From Deltaproteobacteria bacterium (lineage in GTDB: Bacteria > Myxococcota_A > Polyangia > Polyangiales > Sandaracinaceae), in contig JAFLCL010000020.1 in NCBI GenBank assembly GCA_017303575.1, positions 1 through 60,923 of the forward strand: a stretch of 60,923 nt of DNA. Reading direction: 5' to 3'. Each line of letters starts with the position of its first letter. The stretch's first letter is position 1. Below, one piece after another: positions 41,690 to 51,980 of this stretch. Made by a program: the position numbers and the translations under genes. The notes below the pieces were generated by a model, which was given only the letters and a program-made list of their open reading frames with translations, did not search any database and was not told where the DNA came from.

Positions 41690-42682
41690 TCAGGGCGCGC
41701 GGCGGATGCCGAGCCAGCCGAGGTGCGGCACGCCTTCACCGCTCGAGGTCGTGATGGTCCCGTCGGGCGAGACCGTCGCTGTCGCGAAGCGATGCCACTC
41801 GGCTTCGGGCACGAGCTCACCGCTCGCGAGCATCGTCGCGAGGCCTCCGAGCACGAAGAGCTCGACGCGCTCGCCCGGCGAGAAGCCGCGCGCCTCGATC
41901 GAGGCAGGCAGTCCTGCCCGATCCTCGACAGCGACCTCGGGTGTGAACGCGACGAGGAGATCCATCGGGGTCCCATCCCCGAGGCAGGTGGCGGTGGCGA
42001 GCGCGCCGGAGAGGACGCGCGCGCCCATCGTGTCGTAGCGGTCGGTGCCAACCACGCGTGGGCTCGTGGTGAGCGTGACCCCCTCGAAGCTCACCTCGCG
42101 CATCGCGCCTTCGTCGCCCACCGGCGGACGCGCGCGCGGGGCGCTCGTGCCCACGAGCACGAGCGCACGATCGGGCACCAGCACTCCGTCCTCGCCCGCC
42201 TCGGGAACCGCACAGTAGCCCGTGGCGCGTGCGCTCTCGGGCACGAGCATGCGCAGCGCCACCTCGTCCACGCAGCGACTCTCCTCGGGGAGGATCGCTG
42301 TGAGCACGCCCTCGGCGTCGCTCGCCGAGGGACGCAGGCACACGCGTCGATCGGTGCCGCCGAGCAAGAGACACGGCTGAACCAGCGCGCCTTCGATCGG
42401 CGCGCCGTCTTCGTCGACCACGCGGCCACGCACCGCGACGACCCAGCGCGAGCTCGAAGGACAGCTCGCTCCGCGCGTGCGATCGGTCGCCTCGAGCATG
42501 GGATCCGGAGGCAGCGGTCCGACCTCGATCCTCGGCGACGCAGCGTCGGTGCCGATGGGCACGTGCGCGTCGCTCGCTGTCGATCCTGCATCACGCGCCT
42601 CGCGCATGCGGGTGGGCGCATCACCGCAGGCTGCGAGGAGCACGATCGCGCAGACACCTTGAAATCGTAGGCGTTTCGACAT
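41690..42682 (-). CDS. Lipoprotein with carboxypeptidase-regulatory-like domain
   Basis: 330 residues. The signal ends at LLAAC. An Asp/Ala-rich spacer (about 25-60) is followed by a beta-sandwich of the CarboxypepD-regulatory type (VAVRGRVVDEDGAPIEGALVQPCL) at about 78-150. The rest (to 330) is beta-rich with no recognised motif; conserved-looking segments are SFEGVTLTTSPRVVGTDRY and GVPHLGWLGIRRAP. No catalytic residues are visible. It overlaps the preceding thioredoxin/PPC gene by TGATG, so the two are translationally coupled and probably act together on the surface. Confidence 0.65.
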   Translation of the reverse strand: MSKRLRFQGVCAIVLLAACGDAPTRMREARDAGSTASDAHVPIGTDAASPRIEVGPLPPDPMLEATDRTRGASCPSSSRWVVAVRGRVVDEDGAPIEGALVQPCLLLGGTDRRVCLRPSASDAEGVLTAILPEESRCVDEVALRMLVPESARATGYCAVPEAGEDGVLVPDRALVLVGTSAPRARPPVGDEGAMREVSFEGVTLTTSPRVVGTDRYDTMGARVLSGALATATCLGDGTPMDLLVAFTPEVAVEDRAGLPASIEARGFSPGERVELFVLGGLATMLASGELVPEAEWHRFATATVSPDGTITTSSGEGVPHLGWLGIRRAP

Positions 42683-43956
42683 CACAGCTCCGTGAGGGTG
42701 ATTCGGTAGGCAGCGCGCGCGCCCTCGTAGCCGAGCACGCGCAGGGTCGCGGGACCGGTCACCGTCAGCGACTCGTCGTCGTCGGGGGAGTCGCTCGTGC
42801 CGATCACGCGACCCGACGCATCGAGCGCGAAGAGATCGATGTCGCCATCGGAGTGTCGGAAGTCGAGATCGACGCGCCACCGACCCGTGAGCGAGACGGC
42901 GAAGTAGTCGTCGTTCGCGCCGCAGATGCCTGCGGTGAACGTGCCCACGCCGATCGCGGCAGCGCTCGCGCGTGTGTCGTTCGGCTCGTACCTCTCTTCC
43001 ACGCAGGCAGCGGGCGGCGGCGGTGCCGCGTGGCCGTAGCGCGCAGGCCAGTCGGTGTCGGGGCTCGTGGCCATCTCGACCCAGTCCGGCGTGAAGCCGA
43101 GCTGGTTCTCGTCGGCCAGCACACGCATGTCGCTGCGTCGCACCATGTAGCTCGAGGGCACGGTGCTGGTCTGATCGCCGAGCGCGTCGCGGAGGCTGTT
43201 CTCGCCATCGCCGATGCGCAGCCCTTCGGCCGTGCCCACGACACGATCGACGGTGCGACGCGCCGTCGCCGAGCTGCACGAGCGGTAGCTCTCGTCCTGC
43301 GACTCGAGGAACACCACGAGGGTGCCGCGTGAGGGCAGGTCCATCGCGGCGATGTCGCGGAGGTACGTCGGACAGTTCGGGCACCAGCCGGTGCCGACGA
43401 CGAAGAGGACGGAGTGATACGCGGCCCACGCGCCGACGCCGCAGTGGAACGCCTCGAGATCGAACGGCATCGAGGTGCCGTCCGCCGTGTACGCGGTGGC
43501 CCATCGGTACGCGGGCATGATGGTGCCGGTGTTGATCGTCGCGGCCGCGCCTGCGGGGTAGGTGCACGCCCCCGGATCGGTGCCCGGGTCAGGCGCAGGA
43601 TCGGTGCCCGGATCAGGCTCGGGATCGGTGCCCGGATCAGGCTCCGGCTCCACGGGATCGGTGCCCGGATCAGGCTCCGGCTCCACGGGATCGGTCCCCG
43701 GATCCGGTTCCGGTTCCGGCTCCGGTCCCGGTCCCGGTTCCGGTTCCGGTTCAGGCTCGGGCTCGGGCTCGGGCTCCACCCAGGGATCGACCCAGTCCGG
43801 CCCGCCGTCGATGCGGCCAGCGTCACCACCCCGCTGCCCCGAGCCGCCGCGACCGCGGCTCGACAGCGCGCCTTCACAGCCCGCGAGAACGAGCAGCGCG
43901 GCCACCAGACAACAGGAGACCGTTCGCACCCGCATGGGCGCGTCGAGGCGGATCAT
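42682..43956 (-). CDS. Thioredoxin-like and PPC-domain lipoprotein with EP/DPGTDP repeats
   Basis: 424 residues. The signal ends at LAGC. A long Pro/Glu/Asp/Thr-rich repeat (about 58-130: EPEP, then PDPGTDP units) is an extended spacer. The thioredoxin-like domain has the active site [14 protein letters not shown] (CxxC intact), and a bacterial pre-peptidase (PPC) domain with DDYFAVSL and [13 protein letters not shown] ends the protein. A redox role at the cell surface is likely. GGAGGG precedes ATG 43956, fixing the start. Such proteins might keep disulfides in the Cys-rich neighbours. Confidence 0.75.
   Translation of the reverse strand: MIRLDAPMRVRTVSCCLVAALLVLAGCEGALSSRGRGGSGQRGGDAGRIDGGPDWVDPWVEPEPEPEPEPEPEPGPGPEPEPEPDPGTDPVEPEPDPGTDPVEPEPDPGTDPEPDPGTDPAPDPGTDPGACTYPAGAAATINTGTIMPAYRWATAYTADGTSMPFDLEAFHCGVGAWAAYHSVLFVVGTGWCPNCPTYLRDIAAMDLPSRGTLVVFLESQDESYRSCSSATARRTVDRVVGTAEGLRIGDGENSLRDALGDQTSTVPSSYMVRRSDMRVLADENQLGFTPDWVEMATSPDTDWPARYGHAAPPPPAACVEERYEPNDTRASAAAIGVGTFTAGICGANDDYFAVSLTGRWRVDLDFRHSDGDIDLFALDASGRVIGTSDSPDDDESLTVTGPATLRVLGYEGARAAYRITLTEL
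43571..43785. repeat. Tandem repeat coding for [11 protein letters not shown] units
   Basis: Copies of ggatcggtgcccggatcagg (about 5) and ggttccggttccgg alternate here. On the reverse strand they encode PDPGTDP and EPEP. The high identity of neighbouring copies suggests slippage and a variable length. Confidence 0.75.
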
Positions 43957-44084
43957 CGGCCCTCCGATCACCGCGCGAGCGCGGTGCAGAACGACGTCGA
44001 GCACACGCCCGACCCGCCTCTAGTGCGACGACCCCCGAGGAACCAATCACGGGTCACGAAAGAAAGTTCAATAGGCCACTGCGG

Positions 44085-45491
44085 CTAGGGCGCGAGGTCG
44101 ATGCGACGCACCCAGAGCTCGCTGCCGTTCCACCAGCCGACGAGGAAGCCGCGGTCGTCCGTGCCGACCGTGCAGTTGGCCAAGTTGCCTCGAAACATGG
44201 AGGAGACGACGGTGACGGCTGCGCCGCGCGGTCGACCGCGGGTGTCCACGAGGCGGAAGAGGATCCTGCTCTCTTCGTCACGACCCTCGACGCCCGGCAC
44301 GCCCCAGCAGACACCGGCCACGCCGAACGTGCCGCTGCCCGCGACGTCGAGCCCGTGCTCCAGACCTCGATCCCCGGAGCCCGCGTCGCCGACGACCGAA
44401 GGACCGGTGACCCAGCGGAGCGCGAAGGGATCGGCGACCTCGATCTCCACGCGGTTCAGGCGTTGGACGGCGACCACCGCGACGTCGCGCACGCTGGTCA
44501 TGCTCCCGCCCCGAAAGCTCCCGCGGTCGCTCGCGTGAGGGAGCCGCCCGAGCACAGCGCCGTCTGGATCCACCACGAAGAGATCGGTGGCTGCGTTCGC
44601 GTCGAGCGGAAGGACCACAGCGCGGCTCCGCAAGCTCGCCGCGCGCACGACCCTCGACCACGGGGAGGTGGCATCCATGACGGGCCCGACACCGTCACGC
44701 TCGTCGAGCGGGATGCTGCGTGTCGCGTCGGACTGCGACGTGAACGCGAGCCAACGATCGCGATGCGCGAGGTACGTGAGGTCGACACCCGTGCCTGCGC
44801 CGAGAGGAATCCACGCGCTCGCGGGCGTGAACGACGCGTCGAAGAAACGAACGTCCAGCGGCCGCTCGCTGCCGGTGACGGCGTCGTCACTCGCGACGAG
44901 CGCCCACCGACCGGCGGCCCAACGAAACACGCGGGCCCGCGGCGTCGACTCTGCGCTCAGGTGGGGCGGCGTCGCCAGCGTCCGCGCGGGGCCCGCCACC
45001 GTGCCATCCGCTGAGAGGTCGTAGGTGACAAGGGTGCGCACGCGGCCTTCGCCAGCGAGGAACCGAGTGACTGCGAGGCCCCATCGGCCGGGCCCCCACG
45101 CGATCAGCGGCGGGTCGTCCGACAGCGCCACTCCTTCGTCGCGCGAGGTGACGCGCACTGGCTCACCGAGCGTGCAACACGGGTCGTCGGGACCGAGCTC
45201 GGGTGGATCCACCCAGCCGTCGGGGTCATCGCTCGGACGTCCGTCGGGACCGGGATCGGGCTCACGAGGCAACGGCGGTCCCGAGTCCGGAGCCCAGGCG
45301 TCGTGGTCCATGCGCCGCGCATCGAGCGTGGCCGAGGAGCTCGCGTCGAGGAGCGCGCCGAACGACGCATCGATGCGGAGGACACCTGCGTCGCGCTCCG
45401 AAGCTCCGCTCCCCGCGAGGCTGTTGAACAGATAGCAGCCCGGGGTGCCCGCGAGCACGACGAGCATCCAACCGAGCGGAGTCCGACGCAT
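44085..45491 (-). CDS. Beta-propeller-like lipoprotein
   Basis: 468 residues. The signal ends at TPGC. An Asp/Ala/Ser-rich spacer and a Pro/Asp/Gly stretch (about 30-95) precede a long beta-rich part. This has repeated W-x-LV and RWAL/RWGLAV segments, plus VTSRDEGVALSDDPPLIAW at its start, suggesting a WD/Kelch-type propeller. No catalytic motif was seen. AGGAGAGG stands just before ATG 45491. It is upstream of and divergent from the REP transposase gene, 252 bp away. That gap has an inverted pair GGCGGAC/GTCCGCC (about 45625-45655) and no clear promoter for either gene. Confidence 0.6.
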   Translation of the reverse strand: MRRTPLGWMLVVLAGTPGCYLFNSLAGSGASERDAGVLRIDASFGALLDASSSATLDARRMDHDAWAPDSGPPLPREPDPGPDGRPSDDPDGWVDPPELGPDDPCCTLGEPVRVTSRDEGVALSDDPPLIAWGPGRWGLAVTRFLAGEGRVRTLVTYDLSADGTVAGPARTLATPPHLSAESTPRARVFRWAAGRWALVASDDAVTGSERPLDVRFFDASFTPASAWIPLGAGTGVDLTYLAHRDRWLAFTSQSDATRSIPLDERDGVGPVMDATSPWSRVVRAASLRSRAVVLPLDANAATDLFVVDPDGAVLGRLPHASDRGSFRGGSMTSVRDVAVVAVQRLNRVEIEVADPFALRWVTGPSVVGDAGSGDRGLEHGLDVAGSGTFGVAGVCWGVPGVEGRDEESRILFRLVDTRGRPRGAAVTVVSSMFRGNLANCTVGTDDRGFLVGWWNGSELWVRRIDLAP

Positions 45492-45743
45492 GAACCTCTC
45501 CTGACGATGGCACCGTCGACGAGGGCACATCGTGCCCTGCGTCGTCCCGAGGCCACGCGTTTTCCAACCTCGGACTGCACTTTTCGCCCGCTGACCGGGG
45601 TCGAGGTCCACATCGTCGACGTGGCGGACTTCGCCGCCAGGGGTCCGCCAGGCCGCCAGATCTCGCGCGAATTCCCTTACGTTCGAGCGCGAAACACCCG
45701 GTTTGGTCCGTGCATTTCGGCCTCGCGAGGAGGCTCGAAGGTC

Positions 45744-46673
45744 ATGGCGGATGTGCGTTGGTATGCACCGGGGGTTCGGTACTACGAGGTCGTACAGAAG
45801 TGCGCGGGCGACGAGATGCTCATGCGGCCGGATCCGCTGACCGTCTTTCTGATCGGCGTCGCGCTCGCCATCGCCTGCAACAAGTTCCCGGGCGTGAACG
45901 TCGTGTCGTTCTCGTTCGTCTCGAACCACTTCCACCTCGTGCTCTTCGTGGAGACAGACGAGGAGGCGCTGAACATCTCGGACTTCATGCGGGCGCTCGA
46001 TCAGAAGATCGCGCAGGACCTCAACAAGCTACGAGGACGCCACGGCCACTTCTTCCGTGGGCGGCCGCGCATCCTCGCCATCCTCGACGACCTCCACGTC
46101 GCGCGGCGCATGACGTACACGCACACGCAGCCCGTGCACCACGGCCTCGTCGAGCGTGTGGAAGAGTGGCCGGGGCTCTCGAGCTTTCGTGCTGTGTGTG
46201 ACGGCAAGGCGAGTGTCGAGCTCGCGTACTTGAATGAAGAGGCCTGGCGCGAGTCGGGCGCGCGCGAAGACGAGATGGCTGACTACACGGCGACGGTGTC
46301 GGTGCCAGTGTCGCTGCCGGGGCTGTGGCGGCAGCTGTCGGAGCGTGAGCTTCGCGCGGCGCGTCGGGCGCACGAGGAGAGCGTGCGCGACGTGGAGCGA
46401 CAGGAAACCGTGAATCGGCGGCATCGTCGACTGCCGAAGGGCTCCCACTACACACGAATCGATCCGTTCAGCCGACCCGCGGACGTCGAGCACAGCCCCA
46501 AGCCCTGGGCGCACGCGACCGAGGACGACCAGAAGGCCCATCGTCGCGCCTATTCGGAGATGCTGGCTGTTTATCGAGTCGCGTCGGCGAGGTTCCGAGA
46601 GACAGGTGTGCTGTGCGCGTTCCCGGCGGGGACGCGACCGCCTTGGATCGCGAGGGCGCCAGTGATGACTTAG
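45744..46673 (+). CDS. REP-associated tyrosine transposase (Y1/HUH type)
   Basis: 309 residues. The N-terminal 150 residues match the Y1 transposase family: SNHFHLVLFVE holds the HUH metal site (H62, H64), then a long helix with FFRGRPRILAILDD, and YTHTQP in place of the family YxxNPV, with Y125 as the probable nucleophile. The Y1 enzymes cut and join single-stranded DNA at short hairpins, often REP elements. The C-terminal 170 residues are helical and unrecognised. GAGGAGG precedes ATG 45744. Directly after the gene come several palindromes and repeats, likely its targets. Confidence 0.82.
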   Translation: MADVRWYAPGVRYYEVVQKCAGDEMLMRPDPLTVFLIGVALAIACNKFPGVNVVSFSFVSNHFHLVLFVETDEEALNISDFMRALDQKIAQDLNKLRGRHGHFFRGRPRILAILDDLHVARRMTYTHTQPVHHGLVERVEEWPGLSSFRAVCDGKASVELAYLNEEAWRESGAREDEMADYTATVSVPVSLPGLWRQLSERELRAARRAHEESVRDVERQETVNRRHRRLPKGSHYTRIDPFSRPADVEHSPKPWAHATEDDQKAHRRAYSEMLAVYRVASARFRETGVLCAFPAGTRPPWIARAPVMT

Positions 46674-46697
46674 GCCCTCAGCTGGTCCTGAATCGAG

Positions 46698-46718
46698 CCC
46701 GTCGCGACGCGCGACGGG
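46698..46718. repeat. Hairpin CCCGTCGCG-acg-CGCGACGGG
   Basis: A perfect 9-bp stem with a 3-nt loop 24 bp after the transposase stop. It may be a REP-like target or a terminator; no T-tract follows. Confidence 0.6.
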
Positions 46719-46726
46719 AGACGTGT

Positions 46727-46811
46727 GCCCGCCGACCACGAGGTCGAGCGGGCCAAAGGTGCTTGTCGCGCGACCTCGACAGACGGGCTCGTACGAGACG
46801 CTCACGAGCCC
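46727..46811. repeat. Two further palindromes near the transposase
   Basis: GCCCGC (46727-46732) / GCGGGC (46748-46753), with inner GACC/GGTC, and GGGCTCGT (46785-46792) / ACGAGCCC (46804-46811) form two separate stems. With the hairpin at 46698 they make a set of three within 114 bp. No gene is seen. Confidence 0.5.
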
Positions 46812-46909
46812 TCGTGGACGGGCGGCGCGGCGAACAGTGTCACGATTCAAGGACACCCGACCGCTGCGGGCCGCCCTTCGCACGAGGCGAGCTCCGCAGA
46901 GGTCTGAAA

Positions 46910-47008
46910 ACACCGCCGTCCGGCCGTCCGCCGAGGTCCGCCGTCCGCCGAGGTCTGACACCGCCGTCCGTCGGACACCGCCGTCCGTCGGACACCGCCG
47001 TCCGTCGC
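46910..47008. repeat. 17-bp tandem repeat, 3 copies plus a degenerate one
   Basis: ACACCGCCGTCCGTCGG is repeated at 46958-46974 and 46975-46991; the third copy (46992-47008) differs at its last base. Each joined pair contains the inverted repeat GTCCG-t-CGGAC. A diverged copy starts at 46910, also preceded by gaggtctga. No coding role. Confidence 0.75.
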
Positions 47009-47025
47009 GGACCTCCCGCCGATCC

Positions 47026-47041
47026 ATAGCCTCGAGGCTAT
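47026..47041. repeat. Perfect 16-bp palindrome ATAGCCTCGAGGCTAT
   Basis: The sequence is its own reverse complement, centred on CTCGAG. It separates the 17-bp repeats from the 41-bp repeats. It could be a binding site or a hairpin tip. Confidence 0.65.
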
Positions 47042-47247
47042 GAAAACGCCGACGTTGGTGTTTGCGGGAGCCCAAGGGGGTCCAGAAACGCCGACGTTGG
47101 TGTCCGGCCTAACCGATGGGCTTCCGAGACGTAGACCTTCGGCGATTCGGGAGCCCTTGCGGCTCGAAGCACGCCGAGGTCGGGTTTCTCGAGCGCCACC
47201 GGCTCGGCCGACGCCGAGGTCGATGATCGTCGAGCCCGTGGCGTTCG
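47042..47247. repeat. Degenerate ~41-bp repeat, about five units
   Basis: Units begin near 47042, 47086, 47127, 47167 and 47208. The first two share aaacgccgacgttggtgt; later ones diverge (acgccgaggtcg). Most contain a cgggagccc or cgagccc core followed by a ggg/ggcttcg end. No start-to-stop gene is likely here. The decay suggests older copies. Confidence 0.5.
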
Positions 47248-47411
47248 GACGGGCCTGGGCGTCTCGTGCTCGGCGACCGAGCCGCTCTCCGAACGCGAGT
47301 CCCTCGCTTTCCAGGAGCCGGCCGGGCCGCGCGGGTGCGTCCTCTCACACGATCGAACATGCTCGCGGTTTGGGACCCTGGAGCGTTCGTGCAAGGCTGC
47401 GCGCCTCGCGC

Positions 47412-47446
47412 GAGAGCCGACGGGTCGCCGGCTCTCCTTTCTTTTT
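47412..47446 (+). terminator. Intrinsic terminator 17 nt before a start codon (attenuator-like)
   Basis: GAGAGCCG (47412-47419), a 9-nt loop and CGGCTCTC (47429-47436) form a perfect 8-bp stem, followed by c and TTTCTTTTT (47438-47446). This is the only good hairpin with a T-tract found in the window. It ends 17 nt before ATG 47464. Transcription from upstream must pass it, as in attenuation. An upstream GCTCTC (near 47283) could pair with its left arm. Confidence 0.7.
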
Positions 47447-47463
47447 CACGTCCGAGGCACCTC

Positions 47464-49034
<1,571 letters not shown>

Positions 49035-49038
<4 letters not shown>

Positions 49039-49715
49039 GGGTTCGCTCGTTCTCCTCGAGAGGCTCGTCCGGCGTGTGCTGGGCGGGCCTCTCCGCTTTC
49101 GTGATGTTGACGATCGGCTGCGGCCCGCCCGCGTCGCACGAGGGCACCACGCCGCATCCGATCGGGACGCTGCACGCGCCCTCGCACTACGCGCTCGAGC
49201 TCACGATCGATCAACAGGTCACCGCCGAGCACGCGAACGGGAGCGAGACGTTCCGCGCCGTGCTCGAGAAGCGTGGCGATCGTCTGGTGATGGTGGGCCT
49301 CGGTCCGCACGGAGGTCGCGCGTTCCTCTTGTCGCAAGAGGGCGAGCGTGTGGACTGGGTGTCCGAGCTGCCGCGCGCCCTGCCCTTCCCTCCCGAGTTC
49401 ATGCTGATGGACATCCACCGCACGTGGCTCGGTGGCATCCCGCGCGAGGGCGGCGCGCCGCTGCCCGATGGCGAGCACGAGGCCGTGGTGGACGGTGAGA
49501 ACGTGCGCGAGACGTGGCAGGGCGGGCGCCTGATGACGCGCAGCTTCCGCATCCTCACCTCGAACCAGGCGTTCTGGTCCGTCGACATCACGTACGAGGG
49601 CGGCCTCGGCGAAGGTGTGTTGCCGACGCGCGTGGTGATCGACGAGACACCCGCGCCCGAGCAGCACTACCGCCTCGTGCTCAGCAGCCTCGATGGCTCG
49701 ATCGTCCTGCCGTAG
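49035..49715 (+). CDS. DUF3261-like lipoprotein
   Basis: 226 residues. The signal ends at LTIGC. The mature part is beta-rich and resembles DUF3261: YALELTIDQQVTAEHANGSETFRAVLEKRGDRLVMVGLGPHGGRAFLLSQEG, with a final YRLVLSSLDGSIVL. DUF3261 proteins occur in aryl polyene-type clusters, but no such cluster is here. The function is unknown. Its start overlaps the MopE-like gene stop by 4 bp, so they are coupled. It is probably outer-membrane anchored. Confidence 0.68.
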
Positions 49716-49813
49716 ACGCCGTTCGTCGCGAGAGGACCGCCGCTCGTCACGGCCTCCTCGCCACCCATCGCGTGGTGTCGTGGCAGCGAGGGCCGGACCG
49801 CTAGACCCTGCGC
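49716..49813. other. Gap before the LytS operon
   Basis: 98 bp with no gene. A CCTCGCC/GGCAGCGAGG pair could form a loose stem. TAGACC at 49802-49807 lies 6 nt before the ATG at 49814, a weaker form of the leaderless hexamer since it lacks the final T. Confidence 0.3.
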
Positions 49814-50266
49814 ATGACGACGACGAAACGATGCGTGACGAGCGTGTGGGTGAGCGCGCTCGTGCTCGGGTGCGCTCTTCTCACGGGGCCGGCGACAGCG
49901 ACTGCGCAGCGCGAGCGCGTGCTCTTGAACCAGACGGTCTCCGTCGAGCTCACGACGGACGAGATCCTCGAGCTCGGGACGATCGAGACACAGTCCGACT
50001 GGGCGACCGCGATCTACCTCGCGTCCATCACCTCGTGGGTGGGCGCGCTGGGTCTGGTCGTGGGTGCGGTGCCTGCGACGATCGCCAACGAGGGAGCTCT
50101 CTGTCCCATGCTGGCCAGCGCGGCAGGGCTCGCCTTCGTGGGCCTCGTGACGGCTCCGATCGCGGTGACGCTCGATGTCGACGCCGGAAGCCGGCGTCGG
50201 GCGCTCCAGCGCTCGATCGAGCTGCGTGTCTCGGCCGCGGGCCTCTCGCTGACGGGGAGCTTCTGA
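49814..50266 (+). CDS. Small exported membrane protein
   Basis: 150 residues. A signal peptide ends near ATATAQ. Two hydrophobic segments (about 65-88 and 95-118) follow. The C-terminus ends in RSIELRVSAAGLSLTGSF, a beta-type end. No known family. It leads a four-gene operon joined by TGATG, TGATG and GTGA overlaps, ending in a two-component system, so it may be sensed or regulated by that system. Confidence 0.6.
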   Translation: MTTTKRCVTSVWVSALVLGCALLTGPATATAQRERVLLNQTVSVELTTDEILELGTIETQSDWATAIYLASITSWVGALGLVVGAVPATIANEGALCPMLASAAGLAFVGLVTAPIAVTLDVDAGSRRRALQRSIELRVSAAGLSLTGSF

Positions 50267-50892
50267 TGCGGACCGCACTGCCGAGGGTCCTCGCGCTCGT
50301 GCTCTGCCTGAGCGCCTGGCCGAGCGCGACACGCGCAGACGACCGTCCTTCCGCCGTGTCGGCCATGCAGCTCGATCTGGTGGGCGGGATCGCAGCGATC
50401 GAGGCACCGGGCGAGGTGGGGCTGGCGTTCGCGCTCGGCGCGCGGCTCGCGCTCGGACGCTACACCGCGCTCCGCTTCGACATCGGGTATGGCGTCCTGG
50501 GCGGATCACGCAGCCTCGAGGACCGCTGGTGGTTGATCCCTTCGTTCGCGGTGGTCATCCCCATCGAGCGCCTCCGCATCGAGCTCGGCGTCGGAGTGGG
50601 GTTCGCCACGAGCTCGGGCTACACGGACTTCGATGCGTTCGTGCGCGCGCCCTTCGACGACGACTGGGCCTACCAGCTGATCCCCGCAGCGCGTGGCCAC
50701 GCGGCGTTCTGGCTCGAGCTCGGCGCCGACGTCGATGCGTATGCACAGCTCGACGCGGGTGGGCTCATCGTGGAAGGCAACACCCTCGGGCTGCGCGTGG
50801 GACCGAACCAAGGGACCGAGATCCCGAGCGCTGCCCAGCGCGTGTGGTCGACGCTGACGGTCGGCACCTCGATTCGGCTCGATGGACCGTGA
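50266..50892 (+). CDS. Probable outer-membrane beta-barrel protein
   Basis: 208 residues. The signal peptide ends near TRADD. Alternating hydrophobic/polar strands fill the rest: MQLDLVGGIAAIEA, LAFALGARLALGRYTALRFDIGYG, IELGVGVGFATSSGY, and a C-terminal VWSTLTVGTSIRLDGP. This fits an eight-stranded barrel of OmpW/OmpA-like size, though no family was recognised. It lies between the small membrane protein and the LytS kinase gene, with 1-bp overlaps at both ends. Its export and the two-component system may be linked. Confidence 0.62.
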   Translation: MRTALPRVLALVLCLSAWPSATRADDRPSAVSAMQLDLVGGIAAIEAPGEVGLAFALGARLALGRYTALRFDIGYGVLGGSRSLEDRWWLIPSFAVVIPIERLRIELGVGVGFATSSGYTDFDAFVRAPFDDDWAYQLIPAARGHAAFWLELGADVDAYAQLDAGGLIVEGNTLGLRVGPNQGTEIPSAAQRVWSTLTVGTSIRLDGP

Positions 50893-51980
50893 TGGCGTCG
50901 CGCGAACGCGGCTCCTACGCTGCGGCCGTGGTGGCACCCGAGCCGCAGCCGGAACGTCGACTCCCGCGCGAGGCGATGTGGTTCTTCCTCTTCGCGCCGC
51001 CGCCGCTCGCGCTGCTGTTCGATCCGCATTGCCTGAGCACGTTCGACAACATGGCGCGGGCTTGGCTCGCGTTGACGCTGTACACGTGCGCGACGGGCCT
51101 CGTCGTCCATCAGGGGTTCGAGTGGCTCGCGCCCCGACTCGACGGGCTCCCGCCGCCGCTGCGGATCGTGGCCCATGTCGTCTCGACGTCGGTCCTGGTG
51201 TGCGTCGCGACGCTGGCCCAGCACCCGCTGGTGCGCTGGATCTATCCGGAGATCGGAGACGATCTCGCGGGGGTGATCTGGAGAGGCATCCTGGTGAGCC
51301 TCGTCTACCTCGCGGTGGCGGCCTTCATCGGCGCGCTCCAGCGGCAAGCGGTCGCTGCGCGCATGAGGGCACACCTCGAGAAGACGGCCGCGCTCGAGGC
51401 GCGTCTCCAGATGCTGCAAGCGCAGATGCAGCCGCACTTCCTCTTCAACAGCTTGAACGTCTGCGCGGGTCTGGTGCACACGGCCCCCGATGCAGCCGAG
51501 GCCACCATCGACAAGCTCTCGGCGTTCCTCCGCTACGCGCTCGAGAGCAGCGAGCGTAGGCTCGTCCCGCTCGCGGACGAGCTGCGCGCCGTCGGGGCCT
51601 ACCTCCACATCCAGCACGAGCGCTTCGGCGATCGACTGCGTCACGAGATCGTCGCGCCAGCGCCCGAAGAGATCGCACCCGAGCTTCCACCGATGCTGCT
51701 CCAGCCTCTGGTCGAGAACGCGATCCTCCACGGCCTGAGCGCCGAGTCCGGCGGTCTCGTACGCATCGAGTGTCGGCGCCGGGGAGATCGCTTCGAGATC
51801 TCGGTGGTGGACAGCGGTGGCGCCTCGTCTCCTGCGCGCCCCGGGTCGGGTCACGGCCAGCGCAACGTGCGCGAGCGCCTCCGCTTGATCTACGGAGAGC
51901 GGGCAGAGCTGCGCTGCGGGGCGTCGTCGGAGGGCGGCTACGTGTCGTGTGTCTCGCTTCCGCTCGAGGGGACGTCGTGA
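50892..51980 (+). CDS. LytS-type sensor histidine kinase
   Basis: 362 residues. Four membrane helices (about 29-45, 52-75, 90-112 and 128-150) precede a short coiled segment. The His_kinase (PF06580) domain has QMQPHFLFNSLNV with phosphoacceptor H182. The ATPase domain has LLQPLVENAILHG (N box) and a degenerate G box (VVDSGGASSPARPGSGHGQRNVRERLRLIYG). It phosphorylates the LytTR regulator encoded next, with a GTGA overlap. The signal sensed is probably in the membrane. Confidence 0.88.
   Translation: MASRERGSYAAAVVAPEPQPERRLPREAMWFFLFAPPPLALLFDPHCLSTFDNMARAWLALTLYTCATGLVVHQGFEWLAPRLDGLPPPLRIVAHVVSTSVLVCVATLAQHPLVRWIYPEIGDDLAGVIWRGILVSLVYLAVAAFIGALQRQAVAARMRAHLEKTAALEARLQMLQAQMQPHFLFNSLNVCAGLVHTAPDAAEATIDKLSAFLRYALESSERRLVPLADELRAVGAYLHIQHERFGDRLRHEIVAPAPEEIAPELPPMLLQPLVENAILHGLSAESGGLVRIECRRRGDRFEISVVDSGGASSPARPGSGHGQRNVRERLRLIYGERAELRCGASSEGGYVSCVSLPLEGTS

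Larger units (their letters stand above)
46674..47463. other. 790-bp repeat-rich intergenic region
   Basis: No convincing gene lies between the transposase and the MopE-like gene. The stretch holds three palindromes, a 17-bp tandem repeat, a 16-bp palindrome, a degenerate 41-bp repeat and an intrinsic terminator at its 3' end. Short open frames here are probably a by-product of base composition. Confidence 0.6.

Noticed and set aside
46958..47008. Possible CRISPR array
   Set aside because: The 17-bp copies are directly adjacent with no spacers of even length and no cas genes.
46723..47394. Short open frames after the transposase
   Set aside because: They change frame within repeats, lack ribosome sites and domains, and their protein sequences are Arg/Pro-rich. 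Repeat DNA explains them.
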